Part shown: piece by piece, positions 25,579-33,765 of the stretch
Layout: each line of letters starts with the position of its first letter
Position numbering within the stretch: position 1 is the first letter of the stretch
Source: Endozoicomonas_A sp049275935
GTDB taxonomy: Bacteria; Pseudomonadota; Gammaproteobacteria; Pseudomonadales; Endozoicomonadaceae
Direction of reading: 5' to 3'
NCBI RefSeq assembly: GCF_049275935.1
Contig: NZ_CP184830.1
Location: 4,092,001-4,156,000 of the forward strand
Length of the DNA stretch: 64,000 nucleotides
The notes under the pieces: generated by a model
The model's input: only the letters and a program-made list of their open reading frames with translations
What the model was told of the DNA's origin: nothing
Database searches by the model: none
Translations under genes and position numbers: made by a program

Positions 25579-26940
25579 ATGAAACAATGGCAAGTTGATA
25601 GCTGGAGAGAAATGCCTGTCATCCAGCTGCCGGAATACCCCGATCAAGATCATCTTAAACAGGTGGAGCAACAGTTACACCGCATGCCGCCGCTGGTCTT
25701 TGCCGGTGAGGTAAGAGCGTTGCGACAGAAGTTGACAGCTGCTACCGAGGGCAAAGCGTTTCTATTGCAGGGTGGTGACTGTGCCGAGAGCTTTCTGGAG
25801 TTCTCAGCAGATAATATTCGGGATACCTTCAAGGTCCTGATGCAGATGGCCGTCGCGCTGACATTTGGCGCCAGTTGTCCTGTCATCAAGGTAGGCAGGA
25901 TGGCTGGCCAATTTGCCAAGCCCCGTTCGTCTGGTACCGAAGTCATAGAAGGTGTTGAGCTGCCGATTTATCGCGGCGACATCATTAATGCTATGGACGC
26001 CACAGTAGAATCCAGAATTCCTGACCCCGAGAGAATGCTTAAGGCCTATCATCAGGCGTCATCGACTCTGAACCTGCTCAGGGCTTTTGCCCAGGGCGGG
26101 CTTGCGTCTCTGGAGCAGGTTCACGCCTGGAATCTGGATTTTGTCGCCAGCAGTCCACAGTCTGAGCAGTACAGTCATCTGGCTGATCGAATTGATGAAG
26201 CACTTGATTTCATGAGGGCCTGCGGTATTTCTTCCGAGCATTCCAGGGTGATCAGTGAAACGGACTTCTACACCTCCCATGAAGCTCTTTTGCTGCCTTA
26301 TGAGCAGGCCATGACCCGTCAGGACAGTCTTTCCGGTCACTGGTACGACTGCTCGGCACACATGCTCTGGGTAGGCGACAGAACTCGTCAGGTTGAGGGG
26401 GGACACGTTGAATTCGTTCGGGGTATTAGCAACCCGATTGGTCTGAAGGCGGGTCCAACCATGCCTCCTGAAGATCTGATTCGCCTGATTGATCTGATCA
26501 GCCCGGACAACGAAGCTGGTCGCCTGAATGTGATTGTGCGCATGGGCGCAGACAATGTTGAAAAACACCTGCCAGAACTGATTCGTGCTGTCGAGAGGGA
26601 AGGGCGTCAGGTGTTGTGGAGCTGTGATCCGATGCACGGCAACACATTCAAGGCCTCCAACGGTTATAAGACGCGTGAGGTCAGCCGAATTCTGCGTGAG
26701 GTGAAACAGTTCTTTGCGGTTCACCAGGCAGAAGGAACCTATGCGGGTGGTGTTCACTTTGAAATGACCGGTCAGAAGGTAACCGAGTGCATTGGTGGTT
26801 CCCGTGCCGTAACCGAAGACTCTCTGGGTAATCGCTATCATACTCACTGTGATCCAAGACTGAATGCTGATCAGGCGCTGGAACTTGCTTTCATGATTTC
26901 CGACACTCTGAAAGACTGTCGAAAACTGCGTGAAAGATGA
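25579..26940 (+). CDS. Class II 3-deoxy-7-phosphoheptulonate (DAHP) synthase
   Basis: 453 residues, the usual length of plant/microbial class II DAHP synthases and unlike the roughly 350-residue class I AroFGH enzymes. It joins phosphoenolpyruvate and erythrose-4-phosphate at the entry of the shikimate pathway. Conserved segments include LLQGGDCAESF, VGRMAGQFAKPRSS, RGISNPIGLKAGPTM, WSCDPMHGN and GGVHFEMTGQ. The ATG has GAGAGGAG upstream. It is transcribed away from the ACT/leader unit and appears monocistronic. Only one such gene is in the window. Confidence 0.95.
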   Translation: MKQWQVDSWREMPVIQLPEYPDQDHLKQVEQQLHRMPPLVFAGEVRALRQKLTAATEGKAFLLQGGDCAESFLEFSADNIRDTFKVLMQMAVALTFGASCPVIKVGRMAGQFAKPRSSGTEVIEGVELPIYRGDIINAMDATVESRIPDPERMLKAYHQASSTLNLLRAFAQGGLASLEQVHAWNLDFVASSPQSEQYSHLADRIDEALDFMRACGISSEHSRVISETDFYTSHEALLLPYEQAMTRQDSLSGHWYDCSAHMLWVGDRTRQVEGGHVEFVRGISNPIGLKAGPTMPPEDLIRLIDLISPDNEAGRLNVIVRMGADNVEKHLPELIRAVEREGRQVLWSCDPMHGNTFKASNGYKTREVSRILREVKQFFAVHQAEGTYAGGVHFEMTGQKVTECIGGSRAVTEDSLGNRYHTHCDPRLNADQALELAFMISDTLKDCRKLRER

Positions 26941-27267
26941 CCACGATGATGCAGTTGGACAGGATCCTTCGAGGGGGTAGTGAATGGCATTGTTACTGCT
27001 CAACTCAGCACTGAGGAATTGGAGTTGATAATATCTTTACAGGGCATCTATGCTTCGGAAGGAAATTTTCCCAGTCTGACTAAAAAAATAACCATGAGCG
27101 AAAAAACATTTTACATTAAAAAAAGGTCCTTCCTGTGCAAGTTCTTGGTTGTCTGTTTTTTAGCTGGTTGAAGTTTTGTGGCAAATACTTTTGTCAAAGG
27201 CGAATCATTTTGGTAGATTAGCCGCCGTTCCGTGGCGAGGCCTCAAAAGCCTGTCACGAGATAGAGA
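26941..27267. other. Intergenic region with tRNA promoter
   Basis: 327 bases between the DAHP synthase gene and the tRNA cluster. A 63-codon ORF here lacks features of a real gene. The only clear element is the tRNA promoter at 27191-27219. Confidence 0.5.
27191..27219 (+). promoter_or_regulatory. Promoter of the tRNA-Pro cluster
   Basis: TTGTCA, 17-base spacer, TAGATT, then a GC-rich discriminator (GCCGCCG) typical of stringently controlled stable-RNA promoters, about 50 bases before the first tRNA. Confidence 0.6.
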
Positions 27268-27344
27268 CGGGGTATAGCGCAGTCTGGTAGCGCGCCTGCT
27301 TTGGGAGCAGGATGTCGGGAGTTCGAATCTCTCTACCCCGACCA
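27268..27344 (+). tRNA. tRNA-Pro(UGG), copy 1
   Basis: 77 bases including an encoded CCA. The acceptor stem CGGGGTA/TACCCCG, anticodon stem CCTGC/GCAGG with loop TTTGGGA (anticodon TGG), and T stem GGGAG/CTCTC with TTCGAAT loop are all intact. Confidence 0.97.
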
Positions 27345-27381
27345 GTTTCTTGCAGAAGTAACCTGACTTCTGGACAGAACA

Positions 27382-27458
27382 CGGGGTATAGCGCAGTCTG
27401 GTAGCGCGCCTGCTTTGGGAGCAGGATGTCGGGAGTTCGAATCTCTCTACCCCGACCA
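27382..27458 (+). tRNA. tRNA-Pro(UGG), copy 2
   Basis: Identical in sequence to copy 1, 37 bases further on. The spacer contains TTCTTGCAGAA, also found after copy 2, which indicates tandem duplication of a gene-plus-spacer unit. Confidence 0.97.
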
Positions 27459-27498
27459 AATTCTTGCAGAAATTTCACGGTTTCTGGTCAAAACGCAT

Positions 27499-27575
27499 CG
27501 GGGTATAGCGCAGTCTGGTAGCGCGCCTGCTTTGGGAGCAGGATGTCGGGAGTTCGAATCTCTCTACCCCGACCA
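27499..27575 (+). tRNA. tRNA-Pro(UGG), copy 3
   Basis: Identical to the other two copies. It is followed by T-rich sequence (TTTTTT, then TTTTTTT) that may end transcription. Confidence 0.97.
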
Positions 27576-27645
27576 TTTTTTCCTCCTTTTTTTCTGTCTA
27601 TAGTTGTTGTGTAACAACCAACAAAATATTCACAGAAGAAACTCC

Positions 27646-28161
27646 ATGGCGATTTTAAAACTGGTTCCGGAATCCAATCCTGCTTTAAGAACTCCCACTA
27701 CCCCTGTTACTGACTTTGGTCCGGGTTTTCAGAAAATCGTGGATGATATGTTCGAAACTATGTATGCCGTTAACGGTGCCGGGCTGGCTGCTACACAAGT
27801 TGGTCTGGGGATGAGAGTGGCGGTAATTGATGTCACGCGTGATAAAAGTCAGCCTCTGGTCATTGTAAATCCTGAGATTATTGAAAAGTCGGGTGAACAG
27901 AAAATGGAGATGGGCTGTCTTTCACTGCCGGGCTGCTGGGCAGCAGTTAAGCGGGCAGGCTGGGTCAAAGTCAGGGCTCAGGATCGTCATGGTGAATTTT
28001 TCGAGATGGAAGGTGAGGGTATCCTTTCAGAAGCTTTTCAGCATGAAATCGACCATCTGGACGGTGTATTATTTATTGACAAACTCTCGGCTCTGAAGCA
28101 AAAAATGGTACGTCAAAGAGCACGTAAGGCGCTGAAGAAGCATGAAAGAGGTAATAAATAA
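27646..28161 (+). CDS. def: Peptide deformylase
   Basis: 171 residues from the ATG at 27646; a longer reading begins inside the non-conserved leader. It removes the formyl group from nascent proteins. All three family motifs are present: GAGLAATQVGL (motif 1, GxGLAAxQ), MGCLSLPG (motif 2, metal-binding Cys) and QHEIDHLDG (motif 3, HExxH). The sequence EMGCLS replaces the common EGCLS form. The gene stands alone, not in the usual def-fmt operon, so it is perhaps one of several deformylases in this genome. Confidence 0.93.
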   Translation: MAILKLVPESNPALRTPTTPVTDFGPGFQKIVDDMFETMYAVNGAGLAATQVGLGMRVAVIDVTRDKSQPLVIVNPEIIEKSGEQKMEMGCLSLPGCWAAVKRAGWVKVRAQDRHGEFFEMEGEGILSEAFQHEIDHLDGVLFIDKLSALKQKMVRQRARKALKKHERGNK

Positions 28162-28373
28162 GGCCGCAGACAGATTTGAATCCAACATGTTTTTGACTCT
28201 TGATCCTATAGAAGGTTTGTAGGCTGGAAAATAGAAGTGTTTTCATAGTAAACCGAGCCTTGTTCATTTCAGAGTGCATTTATTAATAAACTAAAAGCAA
28301 CTTCCTTTCGGCAGAATGAATCGCTTTAGTCTACTTTAGATAAGGTCGTGTTTATTGGCTTGGAGTTACTGTT
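28162..28373. other. AT-rich intergenic region
   Basis: 212 bases, AT-rich. No gene is visible; it presumably holds the promoter of the kinase-like gene. Confidence 0.4.
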
Positions 28374-30155
28374 TTGCTCATTAAAAAAATAAAGGAGTTT
28401 GCTCGAACGGGACGTCGTTCATTATTTATAGCTTTTATTGTTTCTATCCCCTGGACTACTGCTGAAGGATCAAACGGCTTGATTGTTCAAGCTCTGGCGA
28501 TAAACGCTTTTCTTGATTATCTCTATAATCTGCAACAGGGTAATCTGGAAGGAGAAAATGATTCTTCCAGACCTTTTACTATTGGTCTGGATGGGCCTTC
28601 CGGAGCCGGTAAGTCTACTTTTCTTGATCAATTTACTCAGGAGCTTCGAACTTCTTCGGCACTTTATCAACGATCACATTCGGAGCTGTCAGGCAGGGTC
28701 TGCAGTCTGGAGACACTGGGGATTGATACCTTTCTTCATTCCCGTGCCGACCGACGTGAAATGTTCAGCCATCTGGGCGATGGCGCGTCAGGGAACAACA
28801 ATGGTGAGGAGTATCGGGCAGAGCTTAGAGATAGCTGTCTGGCAGCGATAGCCCGGGGGGATTCTTTTCGGTATGCCCCTTATTGTCGCCATCTGGAAGG
28901 TCAGCTGGGTCCTGAAGAAGCCCGGCGTATCACCTGCGATATTCTTATTATCGAAGGTACTCATGTGAATGATCCGGGGGCTCGGGCTTCCATTGATCAC
29001 GCCCTGTTTCTCGACAGTGATGATAATTTAATTACCTGGAATATGTGGAAACGGAACTATCTTCTGGGTAATCGAACGAAAAAAGAATTATTTGCAATCT
29101 TGCAGGTTTTGTTTGAGCAGTTTAAAACCTGGAGAAGAAGAAATGCTGACCTATCGGACATTCATTTTTATTGGCATACGAATAACGAAGTTCCTGAACT
29201 GACAGAAGAAACTATTGATTCAGAGCTGCCAGATCTGGCTCGACAGTTGCGACTTCATCATTTTAACTCAGGCTATGCCCTGACACGTCTTTTTCAACAG
29301 AATTCATTAGATTCGGAAGTATTAAGCAGTCGTATGCGTCATCACTTCCAACCTTTCATGTCCAGTAGAAGTCTTGTGGCGATGGAACATGAAAGCTTTC
29401 TTTCGTTTGCTAGAATGTTGTTGGAACCATTAAGGCTGACTCTTCACGAGGTCCATCATGGCAATGAGTGTTTATTTGTTTCACTGAACGCTATTCTGCC
29501 AAACGATTATTTGAATCGGGAGCGTGTCATTGTCCTGTTGAGACAGTTATGGAAAACCTGGGAGCAGAATAATCTGACTGATGCCCAGAGAAGGCTTTTA
29601 AGCTGGATTGCTGCAGATATTGAAGCTGAAGCTGATTTTCTCTCAGAAGGGAATCTGGGCGGACTTCCTACTATTTTGATGACCTGGGCAGCCCTGCTGG
29701 GGTCGGATCATCCACCTGATAAACCTTTGTATCTTATGATCCGGTTGGGCGGTGTTATACAGGTCTGGAGCCTTAATCTGGACGGCACCATCAGTGAATT
29801 GGATGCTGTTCCTGAAGTTGAGCCGGTGCTGATCTACGATGGTGTTAATCGCTGGATGTTTGCAACGTCCGAACAGAATATCCTGAATAATGTGCCCGGT
29901 GTGCTTCCAACGACGCTCTCCACTGATGGTGTTACTTTTAATGATGATGGAGGTCATGACGATGACTCAGGCTTCTATTCTTCTTCCAGTTCCAGTTCCA
30001 GTTCATCTTCTTCCCTGTCATCACTCTTGAGCTCATCGGGCGGTCCTATCCGCCAGATTGATGACATGGTGATTGAGGGTAATTTAACCGAACCTGAGCC
30101 TGAGCCGTTGTCCAGTTATATTATTTCGCCAGGATTGATAATGCATTCTCGGTAG
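28374..30155 (+). CDS. Uridine kinase/PRK-like P-loop protein with possible OTU-like C-terminal domain
   Basis: 593 residues from a TTG with GGAG about 8 bases upstream. A hydrophobic N-terminus (about residues 15-30) precedes a P-loop kinase-like domain. GLDGPSGAGKST is at about 68-79, then YAPYCRHLEGQ, then ILIIEGTHVND, the order seen in uridine kinase/phosphoribulokinase. The second half has GNECLFVSLNAIL (about 363-375), GNLGGLPTILMTWAALLG and VLIYDGVNRW. These loosely echo the OTU cysteine-protease pattern (DGNCLF, WGG, final beta strand), but the usual His is not obvious. A Ser-rich low-complexity tail (about 535-560) and an acidic end follow. The mosaic suggests a host-directed protein. 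The 3' end overlaps tatD by 35 bases on the opposite strand. The function is unproven. Confidence 0.6.
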   Translation: MLIKKIKEFARTGRRSLFIAFIVSIPWTTAEGSNGLIVQALAINAFLDYLYNLQQGNLEGENDSSRPFTIGLDGPSGAGKSTFLDQFTQELRTSSALYQRSHSELSGRVCSLETLGIDTFLHSRADRREMFSHLGDGASGNNNGEEYRAELRDSCLAAIARGDSFRYAPYCRHLEGQLGPEEARRITCDILIIEGTHVNDPGARASIDHALFLDSDDNLITWNMWKRNYLLGNRTKKELFAILQVLFEQFKTWRRRNADLSDIHFYWHTNNEVPELTEETIDSELPDLARQLRLHHFNSGYALTRLFQQNSLDSEVLSSRMRHHFQPFMSSRSLVAMEHESFLSFARMLLEPLRLTLHEVHHGNECLFVSLNAILPNDYLNRERVIVLLRQLWKTWEQNNLTDAQRRLLSWIAADIEAEADFLSEGNLGGLPTILMTWAALLGSDHPPDKPLYLMIRLGGVIQVWSLNLDGTISELDAVPEVEPVLIYDGVNRWMFATSEQNILNNVPGVLPTTLSTDGVTFNDDGGHDDDSGFYSSSSSSSSSSSSLSSLLSSSGGPIRQIDDMVIEGNLTEPEPEPLSSYIISPGLIMHSR

Positions 30156-30933
30156 TAGCCTGTGCGATCTCTTTTGTAGAGCTGGAACGTAATTGTGCCA
30201 GATGCTCAAGGACAACAGGTAATAGGGTGGGAGTGTTCCTTTGACCCTGATAGCCTGACATCGGCATGTCCGGGGCATCGGTTTCCAGAACAATACTACT
30301 CAGGGGTAACGAGGTGGCCAGCTGGCGTGTTTTTCTGGCCCTCTGGTAGGTAATTGTACCGCCAAACCCCAGTTTGAAGCCCAGTTCAATATACTGTCGG
30401 GCCTGTTGTTCACTGCCAGAAAAAGCATGTACGATGCCACCTTTCTCCGGTTTAATTTGCCGGATTTCTTTAAGGATTTCATCGTGTGCTTTCCTGCAGT
30501 GCAGAATGACAGGTAGCTTAAATTGATCGGCAAGCTCAAGCTGCCTGATAAAATAGTAGTGCTGTTGCTGACGGTCCGAGTTGGTCAGCGAGTAGTCCAG
30601 GCCTATCTCACCCACAGCACAAACCGTCTCGGAATGACGTTCCAGGAATACTTTCAATTCATCAAGGTGTTGAGGTCTGTGGCTTTTCAGAAAATAAGGA
30701 TGTAGTCCGAGTGAGACAAAGCGTCGCACAGAATCGGGCAAATCATTCACTTGTTTCAGAACTCTGGGCCAGTAACGCGCTTCCGTTGCCGGGATGCAGA
30801 TTGAGCGGACACCTGCGAGCCAGCATTGTTCAAGGGTTTCATCCCGGTCCTGGTCGAACTCGGGAAAGTCCAGGTGACAATGGCTGTCAAACAATTCTGG
30901 TATAGGGGACATAATGTTCATAAAGTTGGTCAT
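30121..30933 (-). CDS. TatD-family metal-dependent hydrolase
   Basis: 270 residues of the TatD/YcfH amidohydrolase family, Mg-dependent DNases or phosphohydrolases. Metal ligands are visible: FDSHCHLD near the N-terminus, GEIGLDY, VILHCRKAHDE, VHAFSGS and LETDAPDM. The start is uncertain among three nearby in-frame ATGs, none with a strong ribosome-binding site. It is divergent from the 155-residue membrane protein gene with only 27 bases between starts, so their promoters overlap the coding ends. Confidence 0.9.
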   Translation of the reverse strand: MTNFMNIMSPIPELFDSHCHLDFPEFDQDRDETLEQCWLAGVRSICIPATEARYWPRVLKQVNDLPDSVRRFVSLGLHPYFLKSHRPQHLDELKVFLERHSETVCAVGEIGLDYSLTNSDRQQQHYYFIRQLELADQFKLPVILHCRKAHDEILKEIRQIKPEKGGIVHAFSGSEQQARQYIELGFKLGFGGTITYQRARKTRQLATSLPLSSIVLETDAPDMPMSGYQGQRNTPTLLPVVLEHLAQLRSSSTKEIAQATTENALSILAK

Positions 30934-30960
30934 CGGGCTTCAGTCTGTTATGTTACCCCG

Positions 30961-31428
30961 ATGAAAATAAAGCAGTACATAGGGTTGGGTGTTTCGCTGG
31001 TGCTGATTGCAGTACTGGTTTTTATACCTCGCTACTTCAAGTCGGAATCTGAAACAGGGCTGATCGGGCAGAGCTTCCACAAGAGATGTCTGGTGGCTGA
31101 AGGCTGTCGACTGACAACAGCAGACAGCGAGATTGAGCTGAGAATAAAGCCGTCAGGTCTGCCGAAGCTGGAGCCGCTGGATGTTGAAGTTCTCCTGAGA
31201 GGCCTGTCAGCAGACAGGGTTACCATGGAGTTTTTTGGCCGGGATATGCCGATGGGGTTAGCTCCTTTTCCACTCTACAAGCAGTCCTCTTTTTTTGGGC
31301 CTTCGGTATTCAGTGGCGTAGGTAACCTGACTTTTTGCACGGTTGATAAAGATATGACCTGGCTGGCCAGACTGGTGATTGAATCAGGTTCCGAAGTGAC
31401 AACAGTTGTTTTTGAACTGGAGACTTGA
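30961..31428 (+). CDS. Membrane-anchored protein of unknown function, in operon with copper chaperone
   Basis: 155 residues from the ATG at 30961. A single N-terminal transmembrane helix (about 7-22) anchors a beta-rich domain that should be periplasmic. The domain contains a cysteine pair (KRCLVAEGC) and a third Cys later. The gene ends 3 bases before the PCu(A)C chaperone gene, so the two are cotranscribed and a role in copper delivery or cytochrome oxidase maturation is possible. No named family is recognised. Confidence 0.7.
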   Translation: MKIKQYIGLGVSLVLIAVLVFIPRYFKSESETGLIGQSFHKRCLVAEGCRLTTADSEIELRIKPSGLPKLEPLDVEVLLRGLSADRVTMEFFGRDMPMGLAPFPLYKQSSFFGPSVFSGVGNLTFCTVDKDMTWLARLVIESGSEVTTVVFELET

Positions 31429-31431
31429 ATT

Positions 31432-31950
31432 ATGAAGCTATTGGCAATGGCTACGTTGGCCATTTTCGCAGGCATGTCACCTATAGCCCTTCAGGCGGCA
31501 GATGTTGAGATAAAGGATCAGTTCGCAAGAGCGGTACCGGCTGTTTCCACAAACTCTGCGGCTTTTCTGACTATTACCAACAAAGGTAAAGAAGATATCA
31601 AGCTGGTCTCTGCCGACAGTGATAGCGCGGTTCATGTTGAGCTGCACGGTCACAGGCATGAAGGGAATATGATGAAAATGTTCGAGTTGAAAGATATTGA
31701 TATACCGGCAGGTAAAACTGAATATCTCAAAAGTGGTGGCAATCATATCATGCTGATGGGTTTGAAGAGGCCATTGAAAGCCGGTAGTGAGGTTGATGTC
31801 ACCCTGCATTTCTCTGACGGGGACGCTGTGGATGTAAAAGTGCCGGTAAAGGATCTTAGTCACGAAACCAAAGATATGGCCCATGGCAGTGCCACGAAGC
31901 ATGGCGAGATGGATCACGGCTCAGTGGATCACAGTACCATGGATCACTGA
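31432..31950 (+). CDS. Periplasmic PCu(A)C-type copper chaperone
   Basis: 172 residues with a Sec signal peptide (about 1-22, AxA-type end). The PCu(A)C copper motif is present as His and Met ligands spread through HVELHGHRHEGNMMKM and the later NHIMLMG. A His/Met/Asp-rich tail (about 145-172) gives further copper-binding capacity. Such proteins pass Cu(I) to the CuA/CuB sites of cytochrome oxidase in the periplasm. It is the second gene of a two-gene operon and is followed by a hairpin shared with the convergent prfC gene. Confidence 0.88.
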   Translation: MKLLAMATLAIFAGMSPIALQAADVEIKDQFARAVPAVSTNSAAFLTITNKGKEDIKLVSADSDSAVHVELHGHRHEGNMMKMFELKDIDIPAGKTEYLKSGGNHIMLMGLKRPLKAGSEVDVTLHFSDGDAVDVKVPVKDLSHETKDMAHGSATKHGEMDHGSVDHSTMDH

Positions 31951-31971
31951 TTCAGAAGTCATCGTGGCCTG

Positions 31972-32007
31972 ATCCTGTCACTTCACTTTAAAGCGAAGTG
32001 GCAGGAT
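31972..32007. terminator. Bidirectional hairpin between copper chaperone and prfC
   Basis: ATCCTG-x-CACTTC and GAAGTG-x-CAGGAT form a long stem interrupted by a single mismatch position, lying exactly between two convergent stop codons. The U tracts are weak. Confidence 0.55.
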
Positions 32008-32017
32008 TCAGGAGAGC

Positions 32018-33598
32018 TCAGTGCTCGCGGGTGGTCCTGAAGCTAATATCCGGGTAGCGTTCCTCTGCCAGAGAGAGATTGACACGGGTAGGAGCCAGGT
32101 AAGTCAGGTAGCCACCACCATCAATCGCCAGATTGTCAGCGCATTTGCGCTTGAATTCCTCCAATTTACGTTCGTCCGTACAATCCACCCAGCGGGCAGT
32201 ATTGACATTGACCGGCTCGTACATAGCCTCCACCTTGTACTCATCCTTAAGGCGGCGCATAACGACATCAAACTGGAGTACGCCGACCGCACCCAGGATC
32301 AGGTCATTATTGTTCAGAGGCATGAACAACTGGGTTGCGCCTTCTTCTGAAAGTTGTTGCAAGCCTTTCTGGAGCTGCTTGAGCTTCAGAGGGTCTCTCA
32401 GGCGAACGCGCTTGAAAAGTTCGGGGGCGAAGTGTGGAATCCCGGTAAAGCGGATCTCTTCGCCCTGGCTGAAAGTATCGCCAATCTGGATAGTGCCGTG
32501 GTTGTGCAGACCGATAATGTCACCGGAGATAGCTTCCTCGACATGGGAGCGATCACCTGCAAGAAAAGTGACAGCGTCGGCAATTTTTACATCTTTGCCG
32601 ATTCGCACATGCTTCATTTTCATATTACGGGTGTATTTTCCGGAACAGATGCGCAGGAAGGCAATGCGGTCACGATGTTTAGGGTCCATATTGGCCTGGA
32701 TCTTGAATACAAAGCCAGAAAATTTGGCTTCGTCCGGCTCCACTGCCCTCTGATCCGTTATACGAGCCAGAGGCGCTGGAGCCCACTCGGCAAAGTCGTC
32801 CAGCATTTCACGGACGCCAAAGTTGGCTAGGGCAGTACCAAAGAAAACAGGCGTCATCTTGCCAGCATGATAGGCTTCCAGGTCAAACTCATGACTGCCG
32901 CCGCGAACCAGTTCCACCTCATCGACAAAGTCTTCATGAATATCACCCAGCAGCTCTTTGGCTTCGTCCGACTCAAGACCCTTGATACGAATATCGTCGG
33001 GTATAGTATGTCCCTGGCCGGGGGTGAAGACGTGAATAGTATCGGTGTAGAGGTTATAAACCCCCTTGAAATTCTTGCCCATGCTGATCGGCCAGGTAAT
33101 GGGAGCACACTGAATTTTCAGGATGCTTTCCACTTCGTCCAGCACTTCAATCTGGTCCCGGACTTCACGGTCCATCTTATTAACAAAGGTAAAGATTGGA
33201 GTGTCTCTCAGACGACAGACCTCCATCAGTTTAATGGTCCGGTCTTCGACACCCTTGGCGCCGTCAATCACCATCAGGCAGCTATCCACTGCTGTCAGGG
33301 TTCGGTAGGTGTCTTCCGAGAAGTCTTCGTGTCCGGGAGTGTCCAGCAGGTTGACAGTGCAACCTTTGTAAGGGAACTGCATAACCGAGGTGGTGATCGA
33401 GATACCTCTTTCCTGTTCCATTTTCATCCAGTCAGAAGTAGCCATACGACCGCTTTTACGACCTTTTACAGTGCCGGCCATCTGGATAGCACCACCCAGA
33501 AGCAGCAGCTTTTCTGTGATGGTGGTTTTACCGGCGTCCGGGTGACTGATTATCGCAAAGGTTCGACGCTTTGCCACTTCGGGGGATAATCCACTCAT
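32018..33598 (-). CDS. prfC: Peptide chain release factor 3
   Basis: 526 residues from the ATG at 33598, matching the E. coli RF3 length of 529; a longer frame to 33784 is non-conserved. RF3 is the GTPase that recycles RF1/RF2 after termination. The G motifs are SHPDAGKTTITEK (G1), DTPGHEDF (G3) and NKMDR (G4). The RF3-specific PKHRDRIAFLRI and GVLQFDVVMRRLKDEY segments follow. The promoter region (33599-33765) is shared with the divergent SopB-like gene. Confidence 0.95.
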   Translation of the reverse strand: MSGLSPEVAKRRTFAIISHPDAGKTTITEKLLLLGGAIQMAGTVKGRKSGRMATSDWMKMEQERGISITTSVMQFPYKGCTVNLLDTPGHEDFSEDTYRTLTAVDSCLMVIDGAKGVEDRTIKLMEVCRLRDTPIFTFVNKMDREVRDQIEVLDEVESILKIQCAPITWPISMGKNFKGVYNLYTDTIHVFTPGQGHTIPDDIRIKGLESDEAKELLGDIHEDFVDEVELVRGGSHEFDLEAYHAGKMTPVFFGTALANFGVREMLDDFAEWAPAPLARITDQRAVEPDEAKFSGFVFKIQANMDPKHRDRIAFLRICSGKYTRNMKMKHVRIGKDVKIADAVTFLAGDRSHVEEAISGDIIGLHNHGTIQIGDTFSQGEEIRFTGIPHFAPELFKRVRLRDPLKLKQLQKGLQQLSEEGATQLFMPLNNNDLILGAVGVLQFDVVMRRLKDEYKVEAMYEPVNVNTARWVDCTDERKLEEFKRKCADNLAIDGGGYLTYLAPTRVNLSLAEERYPDISFRTTREH

Positions 33599-33765
33599 TG
33601 ATGTTTTGCCTGATTCCAGAGCTTGAAAAAATGGCGACATTATATCCGCTCTGTTGCGCAAAGCCAGAATCATCATAAAAGATTGAAATCGGATGTTGTG
33701 CTTGATAACACAGGACTTTTGGCGAAACCGGTCGATAAAGTTGCGAGGAGATTGATGATAAGGAA

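Noticed and set aside
26980..27171. 63-codon plus-strand ORF after DAHP synthase
   Set aside because: No ribosome-binding site, no conserved-looking domain, and it lies in the gap before the tRNA promoter.
27205..27478. Minus-strand ORFs with a repeated VERFELPTS-type product
   Set aside because: They are antisense translations of the tandem tRNA-Pro genes, a well-known false protein in databases.
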